In this document: one piece after another, positions 9,013 to 19,301 of the stretch | Position numbering within the stretch: the stretch's first letter is position 1 | Layout of the letters: each line of letters starts with the position of its first letter | Assembly (NCBI GenBank): GCA_018818835.1 | Contig: JAHIRD010000097.1 | Span: 1-43,450, forward strand | Direction: 5' to 3' | Length of the DNA stretch: 43,450 nucleotides | From: Pseudomonadota bacterium | GTDB lineage: Bacteria; Desulfobacterota; Desulfobacteria; Desulfobacterales; Desulfolunaceae | Notes under the pieces: model-generated | Told to the model about the DNA's origin: nothing | The model's input: the letters and a program-made list of their open reading frames with translations, nothing else | The model's database searches: none | Translations under genes and position numbers: made by a program

Positions 9013-9966
9013 ATGAACATGGATCTATCAATTGTCATCCCCGTCTTCAATGAAGAGGGAAATCTGGACGAACTGGTCAGACGCTGCCTTGATGTTTTGC
9101 GTGGTATGGGTCTTTGCTTTGAACTGATTCTTATCGACGACGGCAGCTCGGATCAGTCGGCCCGGATCGTTGAAGAGGCTGCCCAGTCAAATCCCGGGGA
9201 GATCCTCGGCGTCTTTTTAAACAGGAACTACGGTCAGCATTCAGCCATTCTGGCCGGTTTTGAAGCATCCAAGGGAGACATCATCATCACCCTGGATGCG
9301 GATCTTCAAAACCCCCCCGAAGAAATCCCTGCCCTTGTTGCGGCCATCAAACAGGGACACGATGTGGTGGGCAGTGTAAGACAGAACCGCCAGGATACAT
9401 CCTTCAGAAAAATTTCATCCATGCTTGTGAACAAAGGCGTACAGAAAGCAACCGGTGTGATGATGACCGATTACGGCTGCATGCTCAGGGCCTATAAGAG
9501 AAACATCATCGAAGCCATTCTCCAATGCCATGAACGAAGCACCTTCATTCCGGTTCTGGCCAACAGTTTTGCCAAAAACACCACGGAAATCCCGGTAAAA
9601 CATAGCGAGCGCAAAGCCGGAGAATCCAAGTACAGTCTGCTCAAGCTGGTTTCTCTTCAATTTGATCTCCTGACCTGCATGACCACCTTTCCCTTGCGCC
9701 TGCTTTCCATCATCGGCGGGTTTGTTTCCATGGCAGGCATGGGTTTCGGTCTTTTTCTGATCATCATGCGACTGATCTTCGGGGCAGCCTGGGCTGCTGA
9801 TGGTGTGTTCACCCTCTTTGCCATTTTATTTATCTTTACAGGAGCCCAGTTCCTTGCCCTGGGACTTCTTGGGGAATATATCGGACGCATTTACAACGAT
9901 GTCCGGGCACGCCCGCGTTATTTTGTGGAACAAACGGTGGGGCTGGATAAACCCCTTGAACCCTAA
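9013..9966 (+). CDS. arnC: Undecaprenyl-phosphate L-Ara4FN transferase ArnC
   Basis: This 317-aa GT-A family 2 glycosyltransferase has a nucleotide-sugar region ([21 protein letters not shown]), a catalytic [12 protein letters not shown] motif and QHSAILAGF. Two C-terminal TM helices (about 235-255 and 270-295) anchor it to the inner membrane. It transfers formylated L-Ara4N from UDP to undecaprenyl phosphate. Order and size fit ArnC; GtrB/DPM-type paralogues share the fold, but the arn context decides the call. Confidence 0.92.
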   Translation: MNMDLSIVIPVFNEEGNLDELVRRCLDVLRGMGLCFELILIDDGSSDQSARIVEEAAQSNPGEILGVFLNRNYGQHSAILAGFEASKGDIIITLDADLQNPPEEIPALVAAIKQGHDVVGSVRQNRQDTSFRKISSMLVNKGVQKATGVMMTDYGCMLRAYKRNIIEAILQCHERSTFIPVLANSFAKNTTEIPVKHSERKAGESKYSLLKLVSLQFDLLTCMTTFPLRLLSIIGGFVSMAGMGFGLFLIIMRLIFGAAWAADGVFTLFAILFIFTGAQFLALGLLGEYIGRIYNDVRARPRYFVEQTVGLDKPLEP

Positions 9967-10032
9967 CACATAGATTGGACATGTTCCGGGATGGAACATG
10001 AATCCATTTTATTTATTCACCAGGAGACACCC

Positions 10033-12015
10033 ATGAAAACAATTGTTTTTGCATATCATGACACAGGCTGTGCCGGAATCAAGGCGCTGATCAAAAACGG
10101 ATTCGACATAGCCGCAGTTTTCACCCACACCGATGATCCATCAGAAAATATCTGGTTTGAATCCGTAGCCGAGGTTGCCACAGCCAACAACATTCCTGTA
10201 TACGCCCCCGAGAATGTCAATCACCCCATCTGGCTGGATACCATTAAAAAAATAAATCCGGACATGATCTTTTCCTTTTATTACAGAAAACTTCTGGGAC
10301 CTGAAATTCTCGCCATCCCCTCCAAGGGCTGTTTGAATCTCCATGGCTCTCTTTTGCCCGCATACCGGGGACGCTGCCCCGTGAACTGGGTGATTGTTCA
10401 CGGTGAAAAAGAAACCGGCGTGACCCTCCATCACATGATTGCCGAACCCGATGCCGGGGATGTGGTGGCCCAGGAAAAAATTCTGATCTCAAAAGACGAC
10501 ACAGGTAAAACCCTTCACCATAAGCAAACCCAGGCTGTGGGCCAGCTCCTTGATAAAGCCCTTCCCCTGATCAAACAGGGAACGGCTCCCCGGATCGCCC
10601 AAGACCATTCCAAGGCCAGCTATTTCGGAGGTCGGAGTCCCAAAGACGGTGAGATCGACTGGACAGGGAGTGCCGAGCAGGTGCGAAGCCTGGTACGAGC
10701 CGTAACCCGTCCCTATCCCGGAGCCTTTTCCCATGCTGGAAACAGAAAGATTTTTTTCTGGAAGGTAACCGTTGTCCCAACCCAGGAGAAGATGTCTCCA
10801 GGACAGATTCTCAGCACGTCCCCCCTGGTTGTCGCCTGCGGAAAAGATGCGGTCAAGGTGGATGCCTGCCAGAGCGAATCCGGTCTTTATGTTCTGGGCG
10901 AACAACTGGCCAATGAACTTCGACTTGTGGAGGGAATGTATTTCAGTAAATCAGTCAGCGTCAAAATGGAAGAAGGCCGGAAAAAACATGTGCTGATCCT
11001 GGGTGTGAACGGATTCATTGGAAACGCCCTGAGCGAAAAACTGATCAACAGCGGCAAATACGAAGTTCATGGCATGGATATCCATTCCCATGGCATAGAA
11101 CGTCTGATGGGGAAGCCCGGATTCCAGTTCCATGAAGGCGACATCAGCATTCACCGGGAATGGATCGAATACCATGTCAAAAAATGCGACATTATCCTTC
11201 CCTTGGTGGCCATTGCCACCCCGGCGGAATACACCCGAAATCCCTTGCGGGTCTTTGAGCTTGATTTTGAAGAAAACCTGCGCATCGTCAGGTACTGTGC
11301 CAAATATCACAAACGCATTCTCTTCCCCTCAACCTCGGAAGTCTACGGCATGTGCCAGGACGATAATTTCGACGAAGACAAATCCAAGCTGGTTCTTGGC
11401 CCCATTAACAAACAGCGCTGGATTTATTCGTGCAGCAAGCAACTTCTTGACAGGGTCATTTATGCTTACGGCCAGATGGAAGGTCTTGAGTTCACCTTAT
11501 TCCGGCCCTTCAACTGGATCGGACCCCGTCTGGACAGCCTGAACTCGGCACGCATCGGCAGTTCCAGGGCCATCACCCAGTTGATCCTCAACCTGGTGGA
11601 AGGAACCCCCATCCAGCTGGTTGACGGGGGTGAGCAAAAACGCTGTTTTACCGATATTTCCGACGGAGTTGAATGTTTGTACCGCATCATCGAGAATAAA
11701 GACAACCTTTGTGCCGGCCGGATCATCAACATCGGCAACCCCGATAATGAAGCCAGCATTCGACAGATGGCGGAAACCCTGGTTGAAAAATTCGATAAAC
11801 ACCCCCTAAGGGCAAAGTTCCCGCCCTTTGCAGGCATGCGCAAGGTGGAAAGCAAGACCTTTTACGGCAAAGGCTACGAAGACGTCCAGCACCGGAAACC
11901 CAGCATTGAAAACGCCCGGAAACTTCTGGACTGGAGCCCTCTGATTCATATGGACCAATCCATCGAAGAAACCCTGGATTTCTTCCTTCGGGAGCATGTG
12001 GAAAATAAGGGATGA
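10033..12015 (+). CDS. arnA: Bifunctional UDP-L-Ara4N formyltransferase / UDP-glucuronate decarboxylase ArnA
   Basis: I start at the ATG at 10033 ([22 protein letters not shown] ribosome site), which gives 660 aa, the length of E. coli ArnA. The N-terminal formyltransferase (1-300) has the N-x-H site in [15 protein letters not shown] and the catalytic Asp in DAGD. The C-terminal short-chain dehydrogenase (about 315-655) has [31 protein letters not shown] and [13 protein letters not shown]. It oxidatively decarboxylates UDP-GlcA to UDP-Ara4O, and separately formylates UDP-L-Ara4N. The stop overlaps the arnD start by 4 bp. Confidence 0.95.
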   Translation: MKTIVFAYHDTGCAGIKALIKNGFDIAAVFTHTDDPSENIWFESVAEVATANNIPVYAPENVNHPIWLDTIKKINPDMIFSFYYRKLLGPEILAIPSKGCLNLHGSLLPAYRGRCPVNWVIVHGEKETGVTLHHMIAEPDAGDVVAQEKILISKDDTGKTLHHKQTQAVGQLLDKALPLIKQGTAPRIAQDHSKASYFGGRSPKDGEIDWTGSAEQVRSLVRAVTRPYPGAFSHAGNRKIFFWKVTVVPTQEKMSPGQILSTSPLVVACGKDAVKVDACQSESGLYVLGEQLANELRLVEGMYFSKSVSVKMEEGRKKHVLILGVNGFIGNALSEKLINSGKYEVHGMDIHSHGIERLMGKPGFQFHEGDISIHREWIEYHVKKCDIILPLVAIATPAEYTRNPLRVFELDFEENLRIVRYCAKYHKRILFPSTSEVYGMCQDDNFDEDKSKLVLGPINKQRWIYSCSKQLLDRVIYAYGQMEGLEFTLFRPFNWIGPRLDSLNSARIGSSRAITQLILNLVEGTPIQLVDGGEQKRCFTDISDGVECLYRIIENKDNLCAGRIINIGNPDNEASIRQMAETLVEKFDKHPLRAKFPPFAGMRKVESKTFYGKGYEDVQHRKPSIENARKLLDWSPLIHMDQSIEETLDFFLREHVENKG

Positions 12016-12911
12016 AACTGGGCCTGAGAATCGATGTGGATACTCTGAGGGGCACCCGAATGGGGGTGCCCGCCCTGGGACGCATCCTTGAAGACCAGGG
12101 CGTGAAAGCCTCGTTTTTTTTCTCTGTGGGGCCGGATAACATGGGCCGGAATCTGTTCCGGCTCCTGAAGCCGGCTTTTCTCATGAAAATGCTTCGGTCA
12201 AAAGCTGCCAGCCTCTATGGATGGGACATTCTTCTCATGGGGACCTTCTGGCCCGGCCCCATCATCGGCAAACACTGTCATAAGCAGATCCGGATGATTG
12301 CGGACATGGGCCATGAAATCGGCATTCATGCCTGGGATCATTACACCTGGCAGGCCCATATCCTGAAGAAAAGTAAAGCCCAGGTCCATGGGGCACTTTC
12401 CAGAGGGACCAAAGCCCTTACGGAAATCACGGGCAAGGCACCCACATGCTCGGCTGCGCCAGGATGGATTGCCAATGACACGGTCCTTGAGGCCAAAGAA
12501 TTGTTTTCCTTTTTATACAACAGCGATTGCCGGGGCCACAGCCCCTTTTACCCCCTGGTCCAGGGAAAAGCCCTTGGGACGCCCCAGATCCCCGTGACCC
12601 TTCCCACCTATGATGAAATCATCGGCAAGGAAGGTATCGGGCCGGACAATTACAACGAGTCCCTGCTGTCCATGATCCGTCCTGACCAGCTGAACGTTCT
12701 GACAATCCATGCCGAGGTGGAAGGTATTGTCTGCCAGCAGATGTTCCGTGATTTTATGGAAAAAGCCCGTCATCGAAACATCGACATCCTTCCCCTGGGA
12801 AAGCTTCTTGGCGCAAACACCATCTTTGAAAAAACAACACTTATTCAACAGGAAATAACGGGGCGGGAAGGCCGGGTGGCTGTCCAGACCCCATCTCCAA
12901 GGATCATATAG
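12012..12911 (+). CDS. arnD: Undecaprenyl-P-L-Ara4FN deformylase ArnD
   Basis: This 299-aa NodB-like polysaccharide deacetylase domain opens with [13 protein letters not shown]; the Asp pair is a metal/catalytic site. [15 protein letters not shown] holds the His-x3-His-type ligand pair. The protein removes the formyl group after lipid transfer, which drives the pathway forward. Its ATG lies within the arnA stop (4-bp overlap), giving translational coupling; arnT follows 3 bp after the stop. Confidence 0.92.
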   Translation: MKLGLRIDVDTLRGTRMGVPALGRILEDQGVKASFFFSVGPDNMGRNLFRLLKPAFLMKMLRSKAASLYGWDILLMGTFWPGPIIGKHCHKQIRMIADMGHEIGIHAWDHYTWQAHILKKSKAQVHGALSRGTKALTEITGKAPTCSAAPGWIANDTVLEAKELFSFLYNSDCRGHSPFYPLVQGKALGTPQIPVTLPTYDEIIGKEGIGPDNYNESLLSMIRPDQLNVLTIHAEVEGIVCQQMFRDFMEKARHRNIDILPLGKLLGANTIFEKTTLIQQEITGREGRVAVQTPSPRII

Positions 12912-12914
12912 TTC

Positions 12915-14567
12915 ATGAAAAAAACCATCTTTATCCTCATTGCCCTGTTTGGCCTGATGTATATCCTCCCCTTGGGTCTCCGCCCCCTGGTTGACCCCGA
13001 TGAAACACGGTATGCGGAAATCCCCCGGGAAATGATGGCATCAAACGACTGGGTGGTTCCCCGTCTTGCCGGGGTCCTTTATTTTGAAAAACCTGTGATG
13101 GGTTACTGGGCCAATGCCCTGTCCATGAAGGTTTTCGGGCAGAACAATTTTGCCGTACGATTTCCCCTGGCCATGGCAGCCGGTCTTTCAGCCTGTCTTG
13201 TCTTTTTTCTTGGGCGCCGTTTTTCAGGAGATCCACGCCTTGCCTTCCCTTCAGCCCTCATTTTTATGACCTTTCTGGAGGTCTTTGGCGTGGGGGTGTT
13301 CAACACCCTGGACAGTCTCCTGGCATTTTTCCTCACGGCTTGTCTCAGCATGTTTTTTTTGGCCTGGGACTCCAGAGACTCCCGTAAACACTATTATTTT
13401 TTTCTCTTTCTATCGGGGATTTTCTGCGGCCTGGCCTGCCACACCAAAGGATTTCTGGCCTTTGTTGTTCCCATTTCCGTGATCGTTCCCTTTGTCATCT
13501 GGGAAAAAGAATGGAAACGTATGTTCACCATTCCCTGGATTCCCATCAGCGTGGCCCTTCTGGTCATGCTTCCCTGGGGCATCATGATCCATCTTCGGGA
13601 AAACGATTTCTGGAATTACTTTTTCTGGAATGAACATATCCGGAGATTTCTGGCGGACAATGCACAGCACAAAGAGCCTTTTTACTATTTCTTCGGTGTT
13701 CTGATCTTGGGGATGTTTCCATGGACTATCCTGATCCCGGCCGGGATATCCGGATTTCGGATCAAAGGTTTTAACACCTCCTTCCGCCGTTTCACGGCCT
13801 GCTGGTTTGTGTTTCCGTTTCTCTTTTTCTCAGCCTCTTCAGGAAAACTGGCCACCTATATTCTGCCTTGTTTTCCGCCCCTTGCTCTCATGCTCACCTG
13901 GGGTCTGTTTGATTATTTTAAGAGGGATAAACGCCCTCTGTTTGACTGTGCCCTTGTGGCTCTCCTTCTTTTTCCCGTTTGTGGTATAACGGGGGTTCTT
14001 CTTCTTCAGCACGGTTTCAGCCCGGATATGGATGAGCTGTTTTCCGACAACCGCAAGGTGATTCTCTTTGTTATGGCCATGTCTGCCTTTGCCTTTTTTC
14101 TGCTTGGTGCCCTCAGGCAGGGAGACATCCACAAGAAAATAGCCCTGTTTGCCCTTTCTCCCGTTCTTTTTTATACCTTTGCACACGTACTCACCCCAGA
14201 CCAAGCTGTGCTGAGAAATTCCCCGGTTCCCTTTATCCTTGAAAACAAAGATAAAATCCCAGCCGATGCCCTGATCGTTTCTCCGTCCACGCCCATCAAA
14301 TCCGTTTGCTGGGCCCTCAAGCGGAATGATATCTTTTTGCTGGATGACGGTGGTGAATTACGCTATGGTTTCAGCCAGACTGATCAACGGGACAGACAGT
14401 TATCCTTTGATGCGTTCAACGCCATGGTCACCGAGAACAAAAACAAACGGAATGTTGTCCTGATTCTTGATGAACGACGCTACAAACGATGGCAAGACCA
14501 ACTTCCCCAGCCGGATTTTCTGATCAAAAGCGGTGAGGATGGCTATATTTTCGCCATATTTAAATAA
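12915..14567 (+). CDS. arnT: Lipid A L-Ara4N transferase ArnT
   Basis: This 550-aa GT-C/PMT-family membrane protein has the same length as E. coli ArnT. Early motifs are LRPLVDPDETRYAEIPREM (acidic catalytic loop) and WVVPRLAGVLYFEKPVMGYW. About twelve TM helices are followed by a short periplasmic C-terminal domain ending EDGYIFAIFK. It transfers L-Ara4N from undecaprenyl phosphate to lipid A phosphates at the periplasmic face. The arnE/arnF flippase genes that usually accompany it are not present; the next gene is an LptG-type permease. Confidence 0.92.
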   Translation: MKKTIFILIALFGLMYILPLGLRPLVDPDETRYAEIPREMMASNDWVVPRLAGVLYFEKPVMGYWANALSMKVFGQNNFAVRFPLAMAAGLSACLVFFLGRRFSGDPRLAFPSALIFMTFLEVFGVGVFNTLDSLLAFFLTACLSMFFLAWDSRDSRKHYYFFLFLSGIFCGLACHTKGFLAFVVPISVIVPFVIWEKEWKRMFTIPWIPISVALLVMLPWGIMIHLRENDFWNYFFWNEHIRRFLADNAQHKEPFYYFFGVLILGMFPWTILIPAGISGFRIKGFNTSFRRFTACWFVFPFLFFSASSGKLATYILPCFPPLALMLTWGLFDYFKRDKRPLFDCALVALLLFPVCGITGVLLLQHGFSPDMDELFSDNRKVILFVMAMSAFAFFLLGALRQGDIHKKIALFALSPVLFYTFAHVLTPDQAVLRNSPVPFILENKDKIPADALIVSPSTPIKSVCWALKRNDIFLLDDGGELRYGFSQTDQRDRQLSFDAFNAMVTENKNKRNVVLILDERRYKRWQDQLPQPDFLIKSGEDGYIFAIFK

Positions 14568-14589
14568 AGGGCCATAAAACAAACCTGTG

Positions 14590-15660
14590 ATGATTATAAA
14601 CAGATACATATCAAAAGCTTGTATTAAATACGTTTTTCTGATTCTTGGGATTGTCATTTCCCTGTTTGTCATCATCGAGTATCTTTCACGCACCGGAAGC
14701 TTCATCAAACAAGGCATGACACTCACCCAGGGATTCGGCTTTGTCCTTCTAAAAGCGCCCTATGTTTTCTCCCTGGTTCTTCCTGTGGCCTGCATCCTTG
14801 CCCCCATTGTGGCCTTCGGACTCATGAAGCGAAACAACGAGCTGGTGGCCCTCCAGAGCGGAGGAATAAGTGTCTACTCCCTGCTCAAACCGGTTGCCGT
14901 GTGCGGTGTTCTTCTGGGGCTTCTGCTTTTCATCAGCGCCGATATCATTGTTCCGGCCACCATCACCAAAGCCTATGAAATCCAGCGCAAACTCAGAAAC
15001 AAAACCGTGAAAACCACCCGGGACAACAACATCTGGCTAAAAGATGATCACAGGATTTTATATATCACCTATTATAACGCCATCAACAAAACCCTGGCAG
15101 ACCTGTCTGTTTTTGAAATGGGAAAAGCCTTTGAACTTGAGCGGCGTATTGATGCCAAAGCAGCCCTGTTCAAAAACGGCACATGGCTCCTTTCAAACGT
15201 TCTTGAGCTTCGCCTGAACAAAGAAACAAAGGATTACGATTCGGTGTTTTACCAAGAAAAACAGGAGGACCTGGGAATCATTCCCGATGACCTCAAGCGG
15301 GTGGTCAAGTATTCCGAAGAAATGAGCATCAAGGAGCTTTACCAGTATGTGAGGAAAGTGGAATTAGAGGGATATGATGCCTCGTACTACAAGGTGGATC
15401 TGTACGGCAAAACCGCCGTCCCCTTTGCCTGCATGTTCATGGCCATGATGGGGGCAGGAATCGTCCTTGCCAGAAAAAAGAAAGACGCCATTGCCACCAA
15501 TATCGCCATGGGAACCGGTATAGCCTTCCTTTTCTGGTTTTTTAACAGTTTTTGTGTGTCCCTGGGCTACGCCGGACTTCTACCCGCCATATTCGCAGCC
15601 TGGATGGCCAACCTGCTCTTTGTCTGCGTCTGCGGAATCGTCCTGATCAACGCCGAATGA
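14590..15660 (+). CDS. lptG: LptF/LptG-family LPS export permease
   Basis: This protein is 356 aa from the ATG at 14590 (a GTG at 14587 is also possible). It has the YjgP/YjgQ architecture: three N-terminal TM helices (about 15-35, 55-80, 95-118), a periplasmic beta-jellyroll domain (about 125-260) and three C-terminal helices. Telling motifs are LVLPVACILAPIVAFGLMKRNNELVALQSGG and the late KTAVPFACMFMAMMGAG. LptF/G pair with LptB to pull LPS from the inner membrane. It looks more like LptG than LptF, and no LptF partner is in the window. It lies 19-22 bp after arnT, so co-transcription is likely. Confidence 0.85.
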   Translation: MIINRYISKACIKYVFLILGIVISLFVIIEYLSRTGSFIKQGMTLTQGFGFVLLKAPYVFSLVLPVACILAPIVAFGLMKRNNELVALQSGGISVYSLLKPVAVCGVLLGLLLFISADIIVPATITKAYEIQRKLRNKTVKTTRDNNIWLKDDHRILYITYYNAINKTLADLSVFEMGKAFELERRIDAKAALFKNGTWLLSNVLELRLNKETKDYDSVFYQEKQEDLGIIPDDLKRVVKYSEEMSIKELYQYVRKVELEGYDASYYKVDLYGKTAVPFACMFMAMMGAGIVLARKKKDAIATNIAMGTGIAFLFWFFNSFCVSLGYAGLLPAIFAAWMANLLFVCVCGIVLINAE

Positions 15661-15913
15661 ACATCAGGGCAAAATACATTTTTTACTCAAGTCTTTGCCC
15701 TGGGAATAACTCTGTGCTATTATCACCTGACACAAAATCGAATCAACAGCGTTTTATGATGTCTTCTGCTCTGGCCAGACCGCAGACATATGACACGATA
15801 ACACAATGAACAGGATATGGGACCTCTACGTCCCATGGGTCTCATATGTCCCATTCCTATTCATTTCCAATGTTTAAAAAGAATCAAAAATATTTAAATT
15901 TTTACTTTCATTC
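15661..15913. other. Intergenic region with hairpin and short repeat
   Basis: CAGGGCAAA (15665-15673) and TTTGCCCTG (15694-15702) form a 9-bp stem with a 20-nt loop just after the lptG stop. There is no following T-run, so it is a doubtful terminator. At about 15828-15856 lies a GTCCCATGGGTCTCATATGT stretch related to the dispersed TCCCATAAG repeats at 36762. No gene was seen. Confidence 0.35.
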
Positions 15914-16825
15914 ATGGCCAAGAAGGACGAACCGTTTATGGTAAAATCAGGCTACCCGTCGGTTGTTGTACTTCCTGATATGGAAACGCCCGAGCCCACC
16001 ATTCTGGATTTTCTGGAAAAGCGTTTTCCCACCATCAGCCGCCATACCTGGGAAACACGTATGAAAAAAGGGAATGTCCACGATGAACTGGACCGCCCCA
16101 TCTCGATTAACAGTCCCTATGTGCCGGGAAAACGGGTTCACTATTACCGGGAAGTTGAAAAGGAGGCTCCGATCCCTTTCACCGAGAATATTATTTATAA
16201 AGACCCCCATCTTCTGGTGGTATGCAAGCCCCATTTCCTTCCGGTTATTCCCGCTGGCCCCTATGTGAACGAGTGCCTTCTAAACCGGTTGAAACGCATC
16301 ACAGACAATCCCTTTCTCACTCCGGTGAACCGTATTGACCGTGAAACAGCGGGCCTGGTTGTCTTTTCCGTCCAAAAAGATACCCGAGCCATTTATCATG
16401 ACCTGTTCATGGGCTCCAGAGTAAATAAAACCTACGAAGCCATTTGTGTCAACACACGTCTTGCCCAGCGTTCCGAATGGGTCGTTGAAAACCGCATTGT
16501 CCGGGGTACGCCCTTTTTCCGAATGAAAACCGAAAACGGTATCCCCAACGCCAGAACCCACATCCACCTGGTGAAATCGACAAAAAGCAAAATATTTTTC
16601 AGATTAAACCCCATCACAGGGAAAAAACACCAACTCCGGCTTCATTTAAGCAGCCTGGGCTATGGCATCCTCAACGACCGTTATTACCCGAATCTTTTGC
16701 CCGAGAAAGAACCCGATTTTTCGAACCCCCTCCAGCTTTTGGCCAAAACCTTATCGTTCAAGGATCCCTTTACCGGCAAAAAACTCGAATTCTCAAGCCC
16801 GCGCACCCTTTCCAAAGACTGGTAA
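15914..16825 (+). CDS. RluA-family RNA pseudouridine synthase
   Basis: This 303-aa protein has an N-terminal S4-like segment (ISRHTWETRMKKGNVHDE, about 41-58). The pseudouridine synthase domain follows, with its catalytic Asp D142 in NRIDRETAGLVVF, the counterpart of HRLDxxTSG. The RLNPITGKKHQLRLHLSSLG motif also fits the RluA/RluC/RluD group. It isomerises uridine in rRNA or tRNA; the exact target cannot be told. It stands alone between repeats and the convergent nfo gene. Confidence 0.88.
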   Translation: MAKKDEPFMVKSGYPSVVVLPDMETPEPTILDFLEKRFPTISRHTWETRMKKGNVHDELDRPISINSPYVPGKRVHYYREVEKEAPIPFTENIIYKDPHLLVVCKPHFLPVIPAGPYVNECLLNRLKRITDNPFLTPVNRIDRETAGLVVFSVQKDTRAIYHDLFMGSRVNKTYEAICVNTRLAQRSEWVVENRIVRGTPFFRMKTENGIPNARTHIHLVKSTKSKIFFRLNPITGKKHQLRLHLSSLGYGILNDRYYPNLLPEKEPDFSNPLQLLAKTLSFKDPFTGKKLEFSSPRTLSKDW

Positions 16826-16920
16826 CCCATTGAAACCTATCCAATTCGTCCCTTTTATCGGTGGGTCAATACAAATCTGAAATCGAATGATCACGCGTAG
16901 CACCTGCCTGAAGAACACAC

Positions 16921-17757
16921 TTAGTTTGTTGAATACAAGCCCCGAAGCAGCCGGATCTCCTCTGCATAGCCCGCGACCTTATTGGGTGTTTCAAGAAAAA
17001 ATGGCAGATGGCGAAGTTTGGGGTGATTGATCACCCGTGCAAAGGTGGCAAGGCCCAGGGAGCCCTTCCCGATTTTTTCATGGCGGTCTTTATGGCTGGA
17101 AAAAGGATTCTTGCTGTCATTGATGTGAATGGCAAAAAGCCTGTCAAGGCCGATAACATGATCAAAATGTTCAATGACCCCGTCCAGGTCCTTTACGATG
17201 TCATAGCCGGCATCATAAACATGACAGGTATCAAGGCAGACCCCCATCTTGTCCTTCAAGGCCACCTGATCCAGTATCTGCCGAAGTTCTTCAAAGGTAC
17301 CGCCCACCTCACTGCCTTTTCCGGACATGGTTTCCAGAAGAACACGGGTGGTCTGCTCAGGCCTTAGGATGGTGTTGAGCAGAGAGGCAATCTGGCCTAT
17401 TCCCTTATCCACGCCCTGGCCCACATGGCTGCCCGGATGAAAATTGTAATAATTATTCGGGGTATACTCCATGCGCACCAGATCATCGGCCATGACCTCA
17501 TGGGCAAATTTCCTGACCCGCTCATCAGCGGAACAGGCGTTCAACGTGTAAGATGCATGGGCCAGAAGCGTTGCAAACCCATGTTCTTTGGCAAAGTCAT
17601 TAAACAAAGCAACATCCTTTTCATTGATGGCCTTGGCCTTCGCCCCCCTGGGATTGCGTGTAAAAAACTGAAACGTATTCGCCCCAATGCTCAAAGCCTC
17701 CCTGCCCATATGCAGATACCCCTTGGACGTGGATAAATGACACCCGATTTTAAACAT
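16921..17757 (-). CDS. nfo: Endonuclease IV (AP endonuclease)
   Basis: I choose the ATG at 17757 ([21 protein letters not shown]), which has a GAGGAG ribosome site and the family's N-terminus; the frame is open further upstream but unsupported. The result is 278 aa, the usual length for this TIM-barrel enzyme. Metal-ligand motifs include [59 protein letters not shown] and FFLETPN. It cleaves abasic sites in base-excision repair using Zn2+. It is convergent with the pseudouridine synthase gene. Confidence 0.95.
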   Translation of the reverse strand: MFKIGCHLSTSKGYLHMGREALSIGANTFQFFTRNPRGAKAKAINEKDVALFNDFAKEHGFATLLAHASYTLNACSADERVRKFAHEVMADDLVRMEYTPNNYYNFHPGSHVGQGVDKGIGQIASLLNTILRPEQTTRVLLETMSGKGSEVGGTFEELRQILDQVALKDKMGVCLDTCHVYDAGYDIVKDLDGVIEHFDHVIGLDRLFAIHINDSKNPFSSHKDRHEKIGKGSLGLATFARVINHPKLRHLPFFLETPNKVAGYAEEIRLLRGLYSTN

Positions 17758-17893
17758 GACTCTGTCTCCTCTACCTTCACGATAAACCCAAAACACAACT
17801 ATTTCCCGTCCACCAAGTCCACTCATACCCCCAATTTTTTACCAATCGTCATATTCTCTCTTGACAATTTTCCGTTATCGGTTTAGCACTATT

Positions 17894-17922
17894 TTTACAA
17901 AGTATATAGCCACACTATATAC
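17894..17922 (+). promoter_or_regulatory. Putative promoter overlapped by a palindromic operator
   Basis: TTTACA (17894-17899), 16 bp, then TATATA (17916-17921) would be a promoter for the downstream dehydrogenase. A perfect inverted repeat, GTATATAG (17902-17909) / CTATATAC (17915-17922) with a 5-bp spacer, covers the spacer and -10 region. That is how a repressor site would be placed. The cognate regulator is not identified. Confidence 0.4.
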
Positions 17923-18037
17923 AACACATGCTGAAATTATTACCTTATCAATAATTCCGATAGATTACAAATGGCATCGGCCACCCATCGGGACATTGAT
18001 AGTTTTATTCACTCTATTTTAAGATATGGGGTCAATC

Positions 18038-19201
18038 ATGAAATTAGAAGATGTAAAATCAATTACCATTTTAGGCTCGGGCGCCATGGGCCATGGAATC
18101 GCACAAGTCTGTATTGATGCTGGATTTGACGTTATCATGAGGGATATCAAGCAGGAGTTCATTGATAATGGCGTTGCCAAAATCAAAGACAGTTTTGCAT
18201 TCCTGGTGGGCAAGGGAAAAAAAAGCCAGGCTGACATGGACGCTGCCATGGCACGCCTTACAACCACAACTGACCTCAAGGAAGCCCTCAAAGGAGCAAA
18301 ACTGGTCATTGAAGCTGTTCCTGAAATCATGGAGCTTAAAAAATCCGTATTTAAAGAAGTCTCCGATCTGGTCGATGACGATGTGATTATCGCCACCAAC
18401 ACCTCCACCATGAGCATTTCCGAAATTGCCACAGTGGTAAAAAACCCCGCACGGTTTGTGGGCATGCACTTTTTCAACCCGGTTAACCGCATGAAACTGG
18501 TTGAAGTGATTTATGGTGAAAAGACCTCGGACGAAACCGTGGACATCCTCTGCGAAGTATCTAAAAAATACAACAAAGTTCCGGTCAAAGTTCTCAAAGA
18601 CAGACCCGGCTTTATCGTCAACCGGATCAGCGCCCCCAACCAGGCCTTTATAAGTGCCATGCTTGATTCAGGAACCATTGTTCCCGATGAAGTGGACACC
18701 ACCATGAAAGCCATGGGTCAGAAAATGGGCCCCTTTGAAATAGCTGATTTCGTAGGAATTGACGTGTTCTCCCATACCCTTGAATACTATTCGGAAACCC
18801 TGTCCAAAGAGTTCAAACCCGGCAAATACCTGACGGATAAAATGAACAAAAAAGAGCTGGGCATGAAAACAGGCAAAGGCATCTACACCTGGGTAAACGG
18901 AAAAGCCGTGATCGATGGTTCTAAAACCAGTGCAGGCATCGGCCCCATGGAATTTGCCGCCATCCAGATCAACGAAGCGGTCCGTGTTTTTAAAGAAGGC
19001 ATTGCCCAGTCCACCAAAGACATTGATGATGCTGTAAAATTCGGGATGAATGCCTTTATCGGCCCCTTTGAACTGGCCGCCAGCATGGATCCCAAACAAC
19101 TGACCGACACACTGAACAATCTTTCTACCAAGTTCGGGCTTGATATTCTCAAACCCGAACCCGAAGTGGTAGACGGCTCATTCAAAACCATGGGCAAATA
19201 A
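18038..19201 (+). CDS. 3-hydroxyacyl-CoA (3-hydroxybutyryl-CoA) dehydrogenase
   Basis: I start at the second ATG (18038, MKLEDVKSITILGSGAMGHG); the ATG at 18026 would add four residues. The protein is 387 aa. An N-terminal Rossmann NAD+-binding domain (GSGAMGHGIAQVC) is followed by NTSTMSISEIA, the catalytic His in GMHFFNPVNRMKLVEV, and the 3HCDH C-terminal domain. An extra ~100-aa C-terminal part resembles a second, degenerate copy of that domain, making it longer than the usual ~282 aa. It oxidises (S)-3-hydroxyacyl-CoA in beta-oxidation or butyrate-type pathways. It is monocistronic between the operator-like site and a strong terminator. Confidence 0.9.
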   Translation: MKLEDVKSITILGSGAMGHGIAQVCIDAGFDVIMRDIKQEFIDNGVAKIKDSFAFLVGKGKKSQADMDAAMARLTTTTDLKEALKGAKLVIEAVPEIMELKKSVFKEVSDLVDDDVIIATNTSTMSISEIATVVKNPARFVGMHFFNPVNRMKLVEVIYGEKTSDETVDILCEVSKKYNKVPVKVLKDRPGFIVNRISAPNQAFISAMLDSGTIVPDEVDTTMKAMGQKMGPFEIADFVGIDVFSHTLEYYSETLSKEFKPGKYLTDKMNKKELGMKTGKGIYTWVNGKAVIDGSKTSAGIGPMEFAAIQINEAVRVFKEGIAQSTKDIDDAVKFGMNAFIGPFELAASMDPKQLTDTLNNLSTKFGLDILKPEPEVVDGSFKTMGK

Positions 19202-19214
19202 GTTTTAAACAATC

Positions 19215-19255
19215 AAAAAACCCTCGATAATCCCTGATTATCGAGGGTTTTTTTT
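19215..19255. terminator. Strong bidirectional rho-independent terminator
   Basis: An 18-bp perfect stem (19215-19232 with 19236-19253) of type AAAAAACCCTCGATAATC, with a 3-nt CCT loop, is flanked by A-runs and T-runs on both sides. It can end both the plus-strand dehydrogenase transcript and the minus-strand hydrolase transcript. Confidence 0.93.
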
Positions 19256-19301
19256 GGAATTCAAGTTATTCCCTGCCAGGACAGTGATGCAAATCATACG
19301 T

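Noticed and set aside
17758-17826. Upstream extension of endonuclease IV ([12 protein letters not shown]...).
   Set aside because: The extension is not family-like, and the strong GAGGAG site points to the ATG at 17757.
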